A DNA stretch of 5,355 nt, taken from contig JAMDEL010000093.1 of the NCBI GenBank assembly GCA_023487095.1, forward strand, positions 1 to 5,355. The letters are read 5' to 3'. This DNA is from Patescibacteria group bacterium (GTDB lineage: Bacteria > Patescibacteriota > Doudnabacteria > UBA920). Both the position numbers and the translations under genes were made by a program. This document shows positions 1-4,804 of the stretch, piece by piece; position 1 is the first letter of the stretch; the number at the start of each line of letters is the position of its first letter. The notes beneath the pieces are model-generated. The model ran no database searches, was not told the origin of the DNA, and saw only the letters and a list, made by a program, of their open reading frames with translations.

Positions 1-422
1 CAGTCTGGCCCGTGGAGTTGAAAAAAATAAATTCCAAGCTTAGAGTTTTGGAAACGCCAGCGCCGCTCTTGGTGCCGATTATTGAAAACGGGGTAAAAAA
101 ACTGGCCAAGCCGTTTTTGAAAGAATACTTGAAACCGGTTCTGAAATTTAAGGCGGACTCGCTCGTCCTGGGCTGTACCCATTACCCCATGTTGAAAAAA
201 GAAATCGCACAGCTTTTGCCCAAAGGCGTCAGAATCTATTCTCAGGAAACGATACTTCCCGAGAAGCTTGAAAACTATCTGAAAAGGCACCCGGAAATAG
301 ATTCGCGCCTTAGCAAAAAAGGCCGTCACGAGTTTATGGTGACGGACCTGAACGTGAACCTCCAGGCTGCGGCAGCTGAGCTTTTTGGCAAAAAAATCCC
401 TTTCAAACTGGCTAAATATTAG
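1..422 (+). CDS. murI: Glutamate racemase, C-terminal part (5' end outside window)
   Basis: The gene runs in from the left edge; the frame is open from position 3, so the GTG at 12 is probably an internal codon and not the start. The product interconverts L- and D-glutamate in the cytoplasm, supplying D-Glu for peptidoglycan. About 139 residues are visible, roughly the second half of a family of about 255-270 aa. The family's second catalytic cysteine motif GCTHYP is encoded at 171-188. Upstream of it, LLVPIIENG matches the conserved VPLxE segment that carries the catalytic glutamate. The C-terminal VTDL...AAAELFGKKI matches the usual end of the family. The first catalytic cysteine lies outside the window. 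Two departures are visible: the ACP before LLVP is APA-like without cysteine, and the usual IDSG/IDSQ after the motif reads IYSQ. Neither removes a known catalytic residue. It ends in TAG two bases before the tRNA promoter's -10 box. Confidence 0.9.
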   Translation, partial: VWPVELKKINSKLRVLETPAPLLVPIIENGVKKLAKPFLKEYLKPVLKFKADSLVLGCTHYPMLKKEIAQLLPKGVRIYSQETILPEKLENYLKRHPEIDSRLSKKGRHEFMVTDLNVNLQAAAAELFGKKIPFKLAKY

Positions 423-429
423 GTATAAT
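402..429 (+). promoter_or_regulatory. Sigma70-type promoter of the tRNA-Thr gene
   Basis: A perfect TATAAT lies at 424-429, one base after the murI stop codon TAG (420-422). TTCAAA at 402-407, inside the last murI codons, matches TTGACA at four of six positions with a 16-bp spacer. The predicted start is around 435-437, about 27 bases before the tRNA, so the leader would include the upstream arm of the inverted repeat that encloses the tRNA. The -10 match and position are seen directly; the start site is inferred. The weak -35 is the main uncertainty. Confidence 0.7.
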
Positions 430-443
430 GCGTAGGCGAACGC

Positions 444-566
444 ATAAACCCCCGACATTTTTGCCGGCTTAGCTCATCTGGTAGAGCAGCGGTATCGTAA
501 ACCGCAGGTGGTCGGTTCAAGTCCGACAGCCGGCTCCATCTATAAATTAAGCGGGGGTTTATTTTT
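444..566 (+). terminator. Inverted repeat enclosing the tRNA, with T-rich tail
   Basis: ATAAACCCCCG at 444-454 is perfectly complementary to CGGGGGTTTAT at 552-562, giving 11 bp with a five-G/C core. The two arms enclose 97 nt that include the whole tRNA, with 8 nt before it and 13 nt after it. The downstream arm runs straight into a T-rich tail (TTTATTTTT, 558-566). This has the shape of an intrinsic terminator whose loop is the folded tRNA, or of a precursor-processing stem. The pairing is seen in the sequence; the function is inferred. No better local hairpin precedes the T tract. Confidence 0.5.
463..538 (+). tRNA. tRNA-Thr, anticodon CGU
   Basis: A complete 76-nt cloverleaf can be drawn. 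The acceptor stem GCCGGCT (463-469) pairs with AGCCGGC (528-534). The D stem GCTC/GAGC lies at 472-475 and 484-487, with GG at 480-481. The anticodon stem GCGGT/ACCGC (489-493, 501-505) encloses ATCGTAA, giving anticodon CGT at 496-498, which reads ACG. The variable loop has 5 nt. The T stem GTCGG/CCGAC (511-515, 523-527) encloses TTCAAGT. CCA is encoded at 536-538, after a U discriminator at 535. G1-C72, C2-G71, G35 and U36, the threonyl identity elements known from E. coli, are all present. One oddity: the 15-48 tertiary position reads U15 with G48 instead of the usual purine-pyrimidine Levitt pair. It appears to be a monocistronic unit between murI and the ATP synthase operon. Confidence 0.97.
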
Positions 567-594
567 AAAAAAGCCTAAAAACAAGGGAAAAACC

Positions 595-620
595 GGCTCT
601 CTGCCAAGTCAAGAGGGGCC
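595..620 (+). other. Weak hairpin in the gap between tRNA-Thr and the ATP synthase operon
   Basis: In the non-coding stretch 567-689, GGCTCTCT (595-602) can pair with AGAGGGGCC (612-620). This gives eight pairs including one G-U, with a bulged G at 618 and a 9-nt loop. An alternative 4-bp GGCC-A5-GGCC stem at 617-629 would compete with it. No T tract follows, so it is not a clear terminator, and it lies just upstream of the candidate operon promoter. No open frame or RNA family was recognised in this gap. Confidence 0.25.
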
Positions 621-633
621 AAAAAGGCCAGTC

Positions 634-662
634 TTGCCAAAACTCCGAAATCCTGGTAGACT
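634..662 (+). promoter_or_regulatory. Candidate extended -10 promoter of the ATP synthase operon
   Basis: TTGCCA at 634-639 matches TTGACA at five of six positions. A 17-bp spacer separates it from TAGACT at 657-662, which matches TATAAT at four of six and keeps the important A2 and T6. TG at 654-655 one base before the hexamer gives an extended -10 element. Transcription would begin near 669, leaving about a 20-nt leader before the ATG at 690. It is the best-spaced pair seen between the tRNA and the first atp gene. The assignment rests on consensus match only. Confidence 0.5.
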
Positions 663-689
663 TGTTGCGTTCTAAATTAAAAACACGCC

Positions 690-1034
690 ATGCAGGAAGA
701 TTTGAAACAAAATTTGGTTGAAAAAAACGAGGGCGTGGATTTGGAACGCCTCAGGCAGAACGCCGCAGACTTGAAAAACGCCCAAACCCAGCTTGCACCC
801 AAGACTAAAGACCAAGGGATGCTTGGGGCAGCGTTTATGCTTAGCACTGCTGTAGAATTTGCCATAATTTTGGCAGTTCCCCTAATCGGCGCTGTTTTCC
901 TGGGCCGCTGGCTCACTGCCAAATACCACAGCCCTGCCTACTCCGTATTCGCGCTTTTAGCCGCCCTGGCCTTAAGCGCCGCAGCTATTGCCCTGGATAT
1001 TAAGAAATTAAGCAAGAAAATTAAGAACAAATAA
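690..1034 (+). CDS. atpI: AtpI/AtpZ-like F0F1 ATPase accessory membrane protein
   Basis: This is a 114-aa protein. It has a charged, helix-prone N-terminal half (residues 1-42), then two predicted membrane helices (about 45-72 and 84-103), then a Lys-rich cytoplasmic tail. The first helix carries the proline and ends in LGRWL (71-75), which is typical of the AtpI/AtpZ family (putative ATPase gene 1). Proteins of this family are encoded at the head of F-type ATPase operons. They are reported to assist c-ring assembly or Mg2+/Ca2+ supply; the exact role here is not shown by the sequence. It is the first gene of the operon and its stop overlaps the atpB start as TAATG, suggesting translational coupling. 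No Shine-Dalgarno sequence is visible upstream of the ATG at 690. The AtpI versus AtpZ assignment is uncertain, because both are short two-helix proteins. Confidence 0.75.
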   Translation: MQEDLKQNLVEKNEGVDLERLRQNAADLKNAQTQLAPKTKDQGMLGAAFMLSTAVEFAIILAVPLIGAVFLGRWLTAKYHSPAYSVFALLAALALSAAAIALDIKKLSKKIKNK

Positions 1035-1885
1035 TGCTAGTTGCCCTGCCTCCGCTGGCAGCCGAGACCATGTTTACTCTCGGCTCCCTGCCCATTACCA
1101 ACAGCTATATCAACACCACCATCGCCACCCTGTTGTTTGTTTTGGCTGCCTTTTTTGTGAGCCGTGGCATAAAAAAGTACTACACCAAATCCGTGGCGCC
1201 CAAAGGTTTTTTGAATTTTGTGGAAAGCATTGTAGAGGTGATTCTTGACTACTGCGACCAGGTTACGCGTGACCGGAAGAAATCCCTCCAGTTTATGCCG
1301 ATTGCCGGGGCACTGTTTTTGTTTATTCTGGTTTCCAATTGGATGGGCCTGATTCCGGGCACGGGCTCCATTGGCATTTGGCATTTGGTGCATGGCGAAC
1401 ACGAATTGGTACCTTTGTTCAGGCCTGGCAACACGGATTTGAACATGACTGTGGCCATGGCCGTCCTGGCCGTAAGCTCTTCCCATTTGCTGGGTATTAT
1501 GGCTATTGGCTTTTTTAAGTACGCCAACAAGTTCATTAAGCTCGGCGATTTGTGGCAAGCGGTGAAATCGCTTAGCCCGGTCAAAATGCTTATTGCGTTT
1601 ATTGAGTTTTTTGTTGGTTTGATTGAAATTTTTTCTGAAATCGCCAAAATGGTTTCTTTGTCTTTGCGGCTTTACGGCAACATCTTTGCTGGGGAAGTGC
1701 TGCTTACGGTTTTAGCCTCGCTCATCGCTTTTTTTGTACCCTTGCCGTTTATGGCTTTGGAAATTTTGGTTGGACTCATCCAGGCCGTGGTTTTCTCCAT
1801 GCTGACCCTGGTCTACTTGAACATGGCGACCATGGAAGCCCATGGCGGGCACGATGCGGAACACGAGGCCGCAGCCGGACACTAA
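1034..1885 (+). CDS. atpB: F0F1 ATP synthase subunit a
   Basis: This 283-aa integral membrane protein forms the static half of the ion channel against the c ring. The hallmark LSLRLYGNIFAGE lies at residues 209-221. Arg212 corresponds to the essential E. coli Arg210 and Glu221 to Glu219. Glu243 takes the place of E. coli His245, and Gln250 matches Gln252. Likely membrane segments are at about 24-46, 86-110, 135-161, 185-207, 208-235 and 238-264. SNWMGLIPG (101-109) is the usual motif after the second helix. The protein ends in a hydrophilic His-rich tail (HGGHDAEHEAAAGH, 270-283), which is absent from well-studied enzymes. The start is taken at 1034 because it overlaps the preceding stop (TAATG). 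An internal ATG at 1070 is possible but would break that coupling. No Shine-Dalgarno is visible. Subunit identity is certain. Confidence 0.97.
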   Translation: MLVALPPLAAETMFTLGSLPITNSYINTTIATLLFVLAAFFVSRGIKKYYTKSVAPKGFLNFVESIVEVILDYCDQVTRDRKKSLQFMPIAGALFLFILVSNWMGLIPGTGSIGIWHLVHGEHELVPLFRPGNTDLNMTVAMAVLAVSSSHLLGIMAIGFFKYANKFIKLGDLWQAVKSLSPVKMLIAFIEFFVGLIEIFSEIAKMVSLSLRLYGNIFAGEVLLTVLASLIAFFVPLPFMALEILVGLIQAVVFSMLTLVYLNMATMEAHGGHDAEHEAAAGH

Positions 1886-1896
1886 CATGGATTGCG

Positions 1897-1931
1897 GGGC
1901 AGGGGCTTAAAGAATTTTTTGCTCCTGATCC
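1897..1931 (+). promoter_or_regulatory. Hairpin in the atpB-atpE leader
   Basis: GGGCAGGGGC (1897-1906) pairs with GCTCCTGATCC (1921-1931), giving 10 pairs including two G-U, with A1928 bulged and a 14-nt A/T-rich loop. It begins 12 bases after the atpB stop. The bases that follow (TTAATTCATTAAT) are only moderately T-rich, so a strong terminator is unlikely; mRNA stabilisation, processing or weak attenuation fit better. It sits in the 128-nt gap before atpE, which also holds a smaller A/T hairpin (1962-1967 with 1973-1978). The pairing is visible; the role is inferred. Confidence 0.4.
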
Positions 1932-2002
1932 TTAATTCATTAATCACGCAAACCCGAGGACGTAAAACCCTTTTTTACAACAGATCCATCGGACGCGTGC
2001 AA

Positions 2003-2007
2003 AAGGA
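2003..2007 (+). promoter_or_regulatory. Shine-Dalgarno site of atpE
   Basis: AAGGA at 2003-2007, within AAAAGGAAAA, lies 6 bases before the ATG at 2014. It is the only convincing Shine-Dalgarno sequence among the seven atp genes here. It fixes the start of the c subunit and fits the need for many c copies per enzyme. Confidence 0.8.
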
Positions 2008-2013
2008 AAAACA

Positions 2014-2232
2014 ATGGACGCAGAATCCATAAAAGCGCTGGCTAAAGCAGCCACTATCGCCGTCGGCGGCATGATGCCCGCTCTGGCCATCGGCAAGACC
2101 GCTTCCAAAGCCATGGAAAGCATTGGCCGCAACCCGGAAGCAGCAGACAAGCTCTTCGTGCCTATGCTTTTGGCCCTGGCTTTCGCGGAAGCTATTGCCA
2201 TTTACGCATTGGTCATTACCTTCACCCTGTAA
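2014..2232 (+). CDS. atpE: F0F1 ATP synthase subunit c
   Basis: A 72-aa hairpin proteolipid that oligomerises into the membrane rotor ring. It has two helices (about 8-31 and 46-71) joined by the conserved polar loop GRNPEA (38-43) that contacts gamma and epsilon. The ion-binding carboxylate is Glu59 in LAFAEAIAIYALV. The sodium ligands of the Ilyobacter type are missing: the positions matching Gln32, Ser66 and Thr67 are Ile26, Ala60 and Ile61. Proton coupling is therefore predicted. The helix-1 glycine motif GxGxGxG reads Met21-x-Ala23-x-Ala25-x-Gly27, a change that could affect ring size. The gene is preceded by a long structured leader and a strong AAGGA site and followed by a hairpin, so the cistron looks set up for higher expression than its neighbours. 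No signal peptide is seen. Identity is certain. Confidence 0.97.
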   Translation: MDAESIKALAKAATIAVGGMMPALAIGKTASKAMESIGRNPEAADKLFVPMLLALAFAEAIAIYALVITFTL

Positions 2233-2252
2233 TTTTTAGGCTTTAGGTGCCG

Positions 2253-2279
2253 GGAAAGAAAGGAATACCCTTTCTTTCC
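2253..2279 (+). promoter_or_regulatory. Strong hairpin between atpE and atpF
   Basis: GGAAAGAAAGG (2253-2263) is perfectly complementary to CCTTTCTTTCC (2269-2279), 11 bp with a 5-nt loop (AATAC). GGT at 2246-2248 with ACC at 2281-2283 could extend it past small bulges. It starts 21 bases after the atpE stop. What follows (GACCATTTAAAAC) is not a T tract, so it is not a classical terminator. A 3' stabiliser of atpE mRNA or a processing site is the simplest reading. The structure is seen directly; the function is inferred. Confidence 0.65.
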
Positions 2280-2300
2280 GACCATTTAAAACTTAAAGAG

Positions 2301-2306
2301 TATACT
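2301..2306 (+). promoter_or_regulatory. Possible -10 box giving a leaderless atpF transcript
   Basis: TATACT matches TATAAT at five of six positions and lies 6 bases before the atpF ATG at 2313. A start 7 bases downstream would fall on the A of that ATG. No convincing -35 or TG extension is visible (the -35 region reads CCGACC), so the call is weak. The lack of any Shine-Dalgarno before atpF makes a leaderless message worth considering. Confidence 0.3.
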
Positions 2307-2312
2307 TAGAAA

Positions 2313-2870
2313 ATGTTAGATTTTATTAGCATCGCACACGCCGCTTCGGAAGCGGCCCAGGCTGAAAAAGAGTCCGGCGGGGTCCTGGGTACTCTTGGCA
2401 TTAATTGGAAGCTTTTTGTGGCCCAGCTGGTTAACTTCAGCGTTGTCATGTGGATCCTGTGGAAATTCGTCTTTGGCCCGGTGGGCAGAAAATTGGAAGA
2501 GCGCAGGCAAAAAATTGACAAGGCCTTGAAGGACGCAGGCGACATTGAACGCCAAAAAACCGAATTTGAGGCGTGGCGCGAAGAGGAAATGAGGAAAACC
2601 CGCACCCAGGCCGCGGAAATCGTTTCTGAAGCGCAAAAAGAAGCCCTCTCGCAGAAAGACAAGGTAGTTGCCGATACCAAAGCCGAACAGGAAAAGTTGG
2701 CTAAACAGGCCCGGGAACAGATAAAATCCGAACAGGAAAAATCCGTTCTGGAAATTAAATCCCAGGTTGCGGAATTGGTTACCATGGCCACGGAAAAAGT
2801 CTTAAAGCAGAAACTGGACAGCAAGCATGACCAGGAATTGGTTAAAAAGTCCATTGAAAGCCTAAAATAA
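2313..2870 (+). CDS. atpF: F0F1 ATP synthase subunit b
   Basis: This 185-aa protein is the peripheral stalk, which anchors the alpha/beta head to subunit a. It has an Ala-rich N-terminal extension (residues 1-25), a membrane entry GTLGINWKLFVAQLVNF (26-42), and one membrane helix at about 34-54. A long charged helix (about 57-165), rich in Glu, Lys, Gln and Ala, is typical of the b dimer coiled coil. The start of the stalk, GPVGRKLEERRQKID (55-69), matches the family. Length is near normal (about 155-185). The extension contains AHA-A (8-11), resembling a signal-peptidase site, but lacks a clear positively charged n-region. No Shine-Dalgarno is visible before the ATG at 2313; AAAGAG at 2295-2300 is 12 bases away. 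Only two bases separate its stop from atpH. The family is clear from its architecture and place between c and delta. Confidence 0.95.
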   Translation: MLDFISIAHAASEAAQAEKESGGVLGTLGINWKLFVAQLVNFSVVMWILWKFVFGPVGRKLEERRQKIDKALKDAGDIERQKTEFEAWREEEMRKTRTQAAEIVSEAQKEALSQKDKVVADTKAEQEKLAKQAREQIKSEQEKSVLEIKSQVAELVTMATEKVLKQKLDSKHDQELVKKSIESLK

Positions 2871-2872
2871 TT

Positions 2873-3265
2873 ATGAAGCTGAACGCAAAACAATTCGCCC
2901 AGGCGCTCCACGAGGCCGTGAGCCAGACCAAGCCGTCCGACCACGACAAGGTGCTGGACCGCTTTGCCAAAGTGCTGGCGCAGGAAGGGGCTTTGGGGCT
3001 GTGGCCGGCCATTGAAAAAGAATTTCTCTCCCTTTCCGGGAAAGCCCAAGGCAAGGAACAGGCCGAGCTCATAACCGCGCACGAAGTCCAGGTCAGCTCC
3101 GGTTTGGTGGAAGTGCTCAACAAAGCCGCCCACAAAAAGCTGGAAGTGGAAAAAAGGGTGGAAACCGACCTAATTGGCGGGGTAATACTGAAAACGGACG
3201 ACGTAATTTTTGACGCCAGCATTAAGACTCAACTTTCTAAACTTAAATCCGAATTAAGCAAATAA
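2873..3265 (+). CDS. atpH: F0F1 ATP synthase subunit delta, short form
   Basis: Delta (mitochondrial OSCP) joins the top of the alpha/beta head to the b stalk. At 130 aa it is much shorter than the usual 175-180 aa. The N-terminus AKQFAQALHEAV (residues 5-16) fits the family's first helix (ARRYAKALFE-like). The C-terminus VETDLIGGVILKTDDVIFDA (96-115), followed by SIKTQLSKL, is the conserved liGGv...D.S...L signature. The loss therefore lies in the middle, probably part of the N-terminal helical bundle and linker. The frame is intact with no sign of a frameshift, and both ends are conserved, so this looks like a natural compact form and not a broken gene. It starts two bases after atpF and ends nine bases before atpA. 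No Shine-Dalgarno is visible, and translation is probably coupled to atpF. Confidence 0.9.
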   Translation: MKLNAKQFAQALHEAVSQTKPSDHDKVLDRFAKVLAQEGALGLWPAIEKEFLSLSGKAQGKEQAELITAHEVQVSSGLVEVLNKAAHKKLEVEKRVETDLIGGVILKTDDVIFDASIKTQLSKLKSELSK

Positions 3266-3274
3266 CCAAAATTT

Positions 3275-4777
3275 ATGGCACAAGCAGAACAAATCGTAAA
3301 ACAGCTGAAAGACAAAATCGCCGGTTTCGCCGCTGAAGCAAAAATGGAAAAAGTCGGCAAAGTCCTGGAAGTCGCAGATGGCGTGGCCAGAATTTCCGGT
3401 CTGAACGATATCGCCAGCATGGAAATGATAGAATTTGAAGGCGGAATTTCCGGCGTGGCGCTGAACCTTGAAGAAAGTGTGGTCGGAGCCATTGTTTTGG
3501 GCGACTATATCGGCATTAAGGCAGGGGACACGGTTAAGCCTACGGGCAAAATTTTATCCGTGCCCGTTGGTGAAGCGCTTATTGGCCGAACTGTGAGCGC
3601 TCTGGGCGTGCCCAAGGACGGCAAGGGCGACATTAAGGCTAGCAAATTTTACCCGGTGGAAAAAATCGCTCCCGGCGTCATTACCCGACAGCGCGTGAAC
3701 CAGCCGGTCCAAACAGGCATTAAAACCATTGACGCGCTTATCCCCATTGGCCGCGGCCAGCGCGAACTGATTATTGGCGACCGGCAGACCGGCAAGACTG
3801 CTGTGGCTATTGATACCATCATCAACCAAAAAGGCCAGGACATGATTTGCATTTACGTGGCCGTGGGGCAAAAAGAAAGCAAGGTTGCCAAGCTGGTGAC
3901 AGAACTGGAAAAACACGGCGCCATGGAATACACCATTGTGGTTTCCGCTTCGGCCTCCGAACCCGCGGCTCTTTCCTACATTGCCCCGTACGCAGGCTGC
4001 GCCATGGGCGAATACTTTATGGACCAAGGCAAGGACGTGCTCGTGGTTTACGATGATTTGTCCAAACAGGCCGTAGCTTACCGCGAAATTTCGCTTTTGC
4101 TCAGGCGCCCGCCGGGACGCGAAGCCTACCCGGGCGATGTCTTTTACCTCCACTCCAGGCTTTTGGAACGCGCTGCCAAATTGAACAAAGACTTTGGCGG
4201 CGGCTCTCTAACCGCTTTGCCGATTATTGAAACCCAGGCAGGGGACGTTTCCGCTTACATCCCAACCAATGTCATTTCCATTACTGACGGACAAATTTTC
4301 CTGGAGTCCGACTTATTCTATAAAGGTATCCGTCCCGCGCTTAACATTGGCATTTCCGTATCCCGCGTGGGTTCCGATGCGCAGACCAAGGCCATGAAAA
4401 AAGTGGCCGGCAAACTAAAGCTGGCCCTGGCCCAGTACCGCGAGCTGGAATCCTTCGCCCAGTTCGGGTCGGATTTGGACGAATCCACCAAGCGAACCCT
4501 AGAACTTGGCCGCAGGCTGACTGAAATTTTGAAACAGCCGCAATACAATGGTTTGCCCATGGAAAACCAGGTTTGCATTCTCTACGCGGTGAACAACGGC
4601 TTGTTTAACGAAATCCCTGTGGAAAAAATGGCTGAAACTGAGGGCAAATACCACGACTTCCTTTCCAAACAGGGCAAGGCGGTTTTAAAGGCCATCCGCG
4701 AGACCAAGGAACTTAAAGAAGACACGGAAAACCAGCTTAAGACCGTTATCCAAGACTTTCTTAAAAGCATTAAATAA
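3275..4777 (+). CDS. atpA: F0F1 ATP synthase subunit alpha
   Basis: This 500-aa subunit is the non-catalytic nucleotide-binding part of the F1 head, close to the normal length of 500-513. The N-terminal beta-barrel begins near residue 27 (VGKVLEVADGVARISGL). The Walker A motif GDRQTGKT is at 168-175 and Walker B VLVVYDD at 255-261. The alpha-specific stretch VISITDGQIFLESDLF lies at 333-348. The family signature PALNIGISVSRVGSDAQ is at 354-370, and Arg364 in it is the arginine finger supplied to the catalytic site on beta. The helical C-terminal domain runs from about 375 to 500 and includes NGLPMENQV (425-433). All key residues are present. It starts at the ATG at 3275, nine bases after atpH, without a visible Shine-Dalgarno. 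Identity is certain; the beta partner lies beyond the window. Confidence 0.99.
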   Translation: MAQAEQIVKQLKDKIAGFAAEAKMEKVGKVLEVADGVARISGLNDIASMEMIEFEGGISGVALNLEESVVGAIVLGDYIGIKAGDTVKPTGKILSVPVGEALIGRTVSALGVPKDGKGDIKASKFYPVEKIAPGVITRQRVNQPVQTGIKTIDALIPIGRGQRELIIGDRQTGKTAVAIDTIINQKGQDMICIYVAVGQKESKVAKLVTELEKHGAMEYTIVVSASASEPAALSYIAPYAGCAMGEYFMDQGKDVLVVYDDLSKQAVAYREISLLLRRPPGREAYPGDVFYLHSRLLERAAKLNKDFGGGSLTALPIIETQAGDVSAYIPTNVISITDGQIFLESDLFYKGIRPALNIGISVSRVGSDAQTKAMKKVAGKLKLALAQYRELESFAQFGSDLDESTKRTLELGRRLTEILKQPQYNGLPMENQVCILYAVNNGLFNEIPVEKMAETEGKYHDFLSKQGKAVLKAIRETKELKEDTENQLKTVIQDFLKSIK

Positions 4778-4804
4778 TCCACACTTAAAACCAGTCCCGA
4801 GCTT

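Noticed and set aside
428..445. ATGCGT...ACGCAT inverted repeat overlapping the tRNA -10 box and start, as a possible operator
   Set aside because: It has only 6 bp per arm with a 6-nt spacer, overlaps a consensus -10, and there is no regulator gene nearby. It may be chance.
530..600. CCGGCTC of the tRNA 3' end repeated at 593-599, as a possible att site for an integrated element
   Set aside because: Seven bases is too short for an attachment repeat, and the interval holds no integrase or foreign gene.
1887..1910. Seven-codon open frame (ATG to TAA) one base after the atpB stop, as a possible leader peptide
   Set aside because: It has no Shine-Dalgarno and no run of regulatory codons, and it ends inside the hairpin arm. 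Such short frames are expected by chance.
2230..2312. Hairpin after atpE read as an intrinsic terminator
   Set aside because: The 11-bp stem is strong but is followed by GACCATTTAAAAC and not a T run, and the operon clearly continues with atpF in the same direction.
2306..3133. Long open frame on the minus strand across atpF and atpH
   Set aside because: It lies wholly over two well-supported + strand genes, its translation is Ser/Phe/Cys-rich with no recognisable family, and no promoter or ribosome site was seen. It is an antisense shadow.
3554..4153. Minus-strand open frame of about 200 codons inside atpA
   Set aside because: It lies within the conserved Walker A/B region of atpA; its composition follows from the codon use of the real gene, and no family resemblance is seen.
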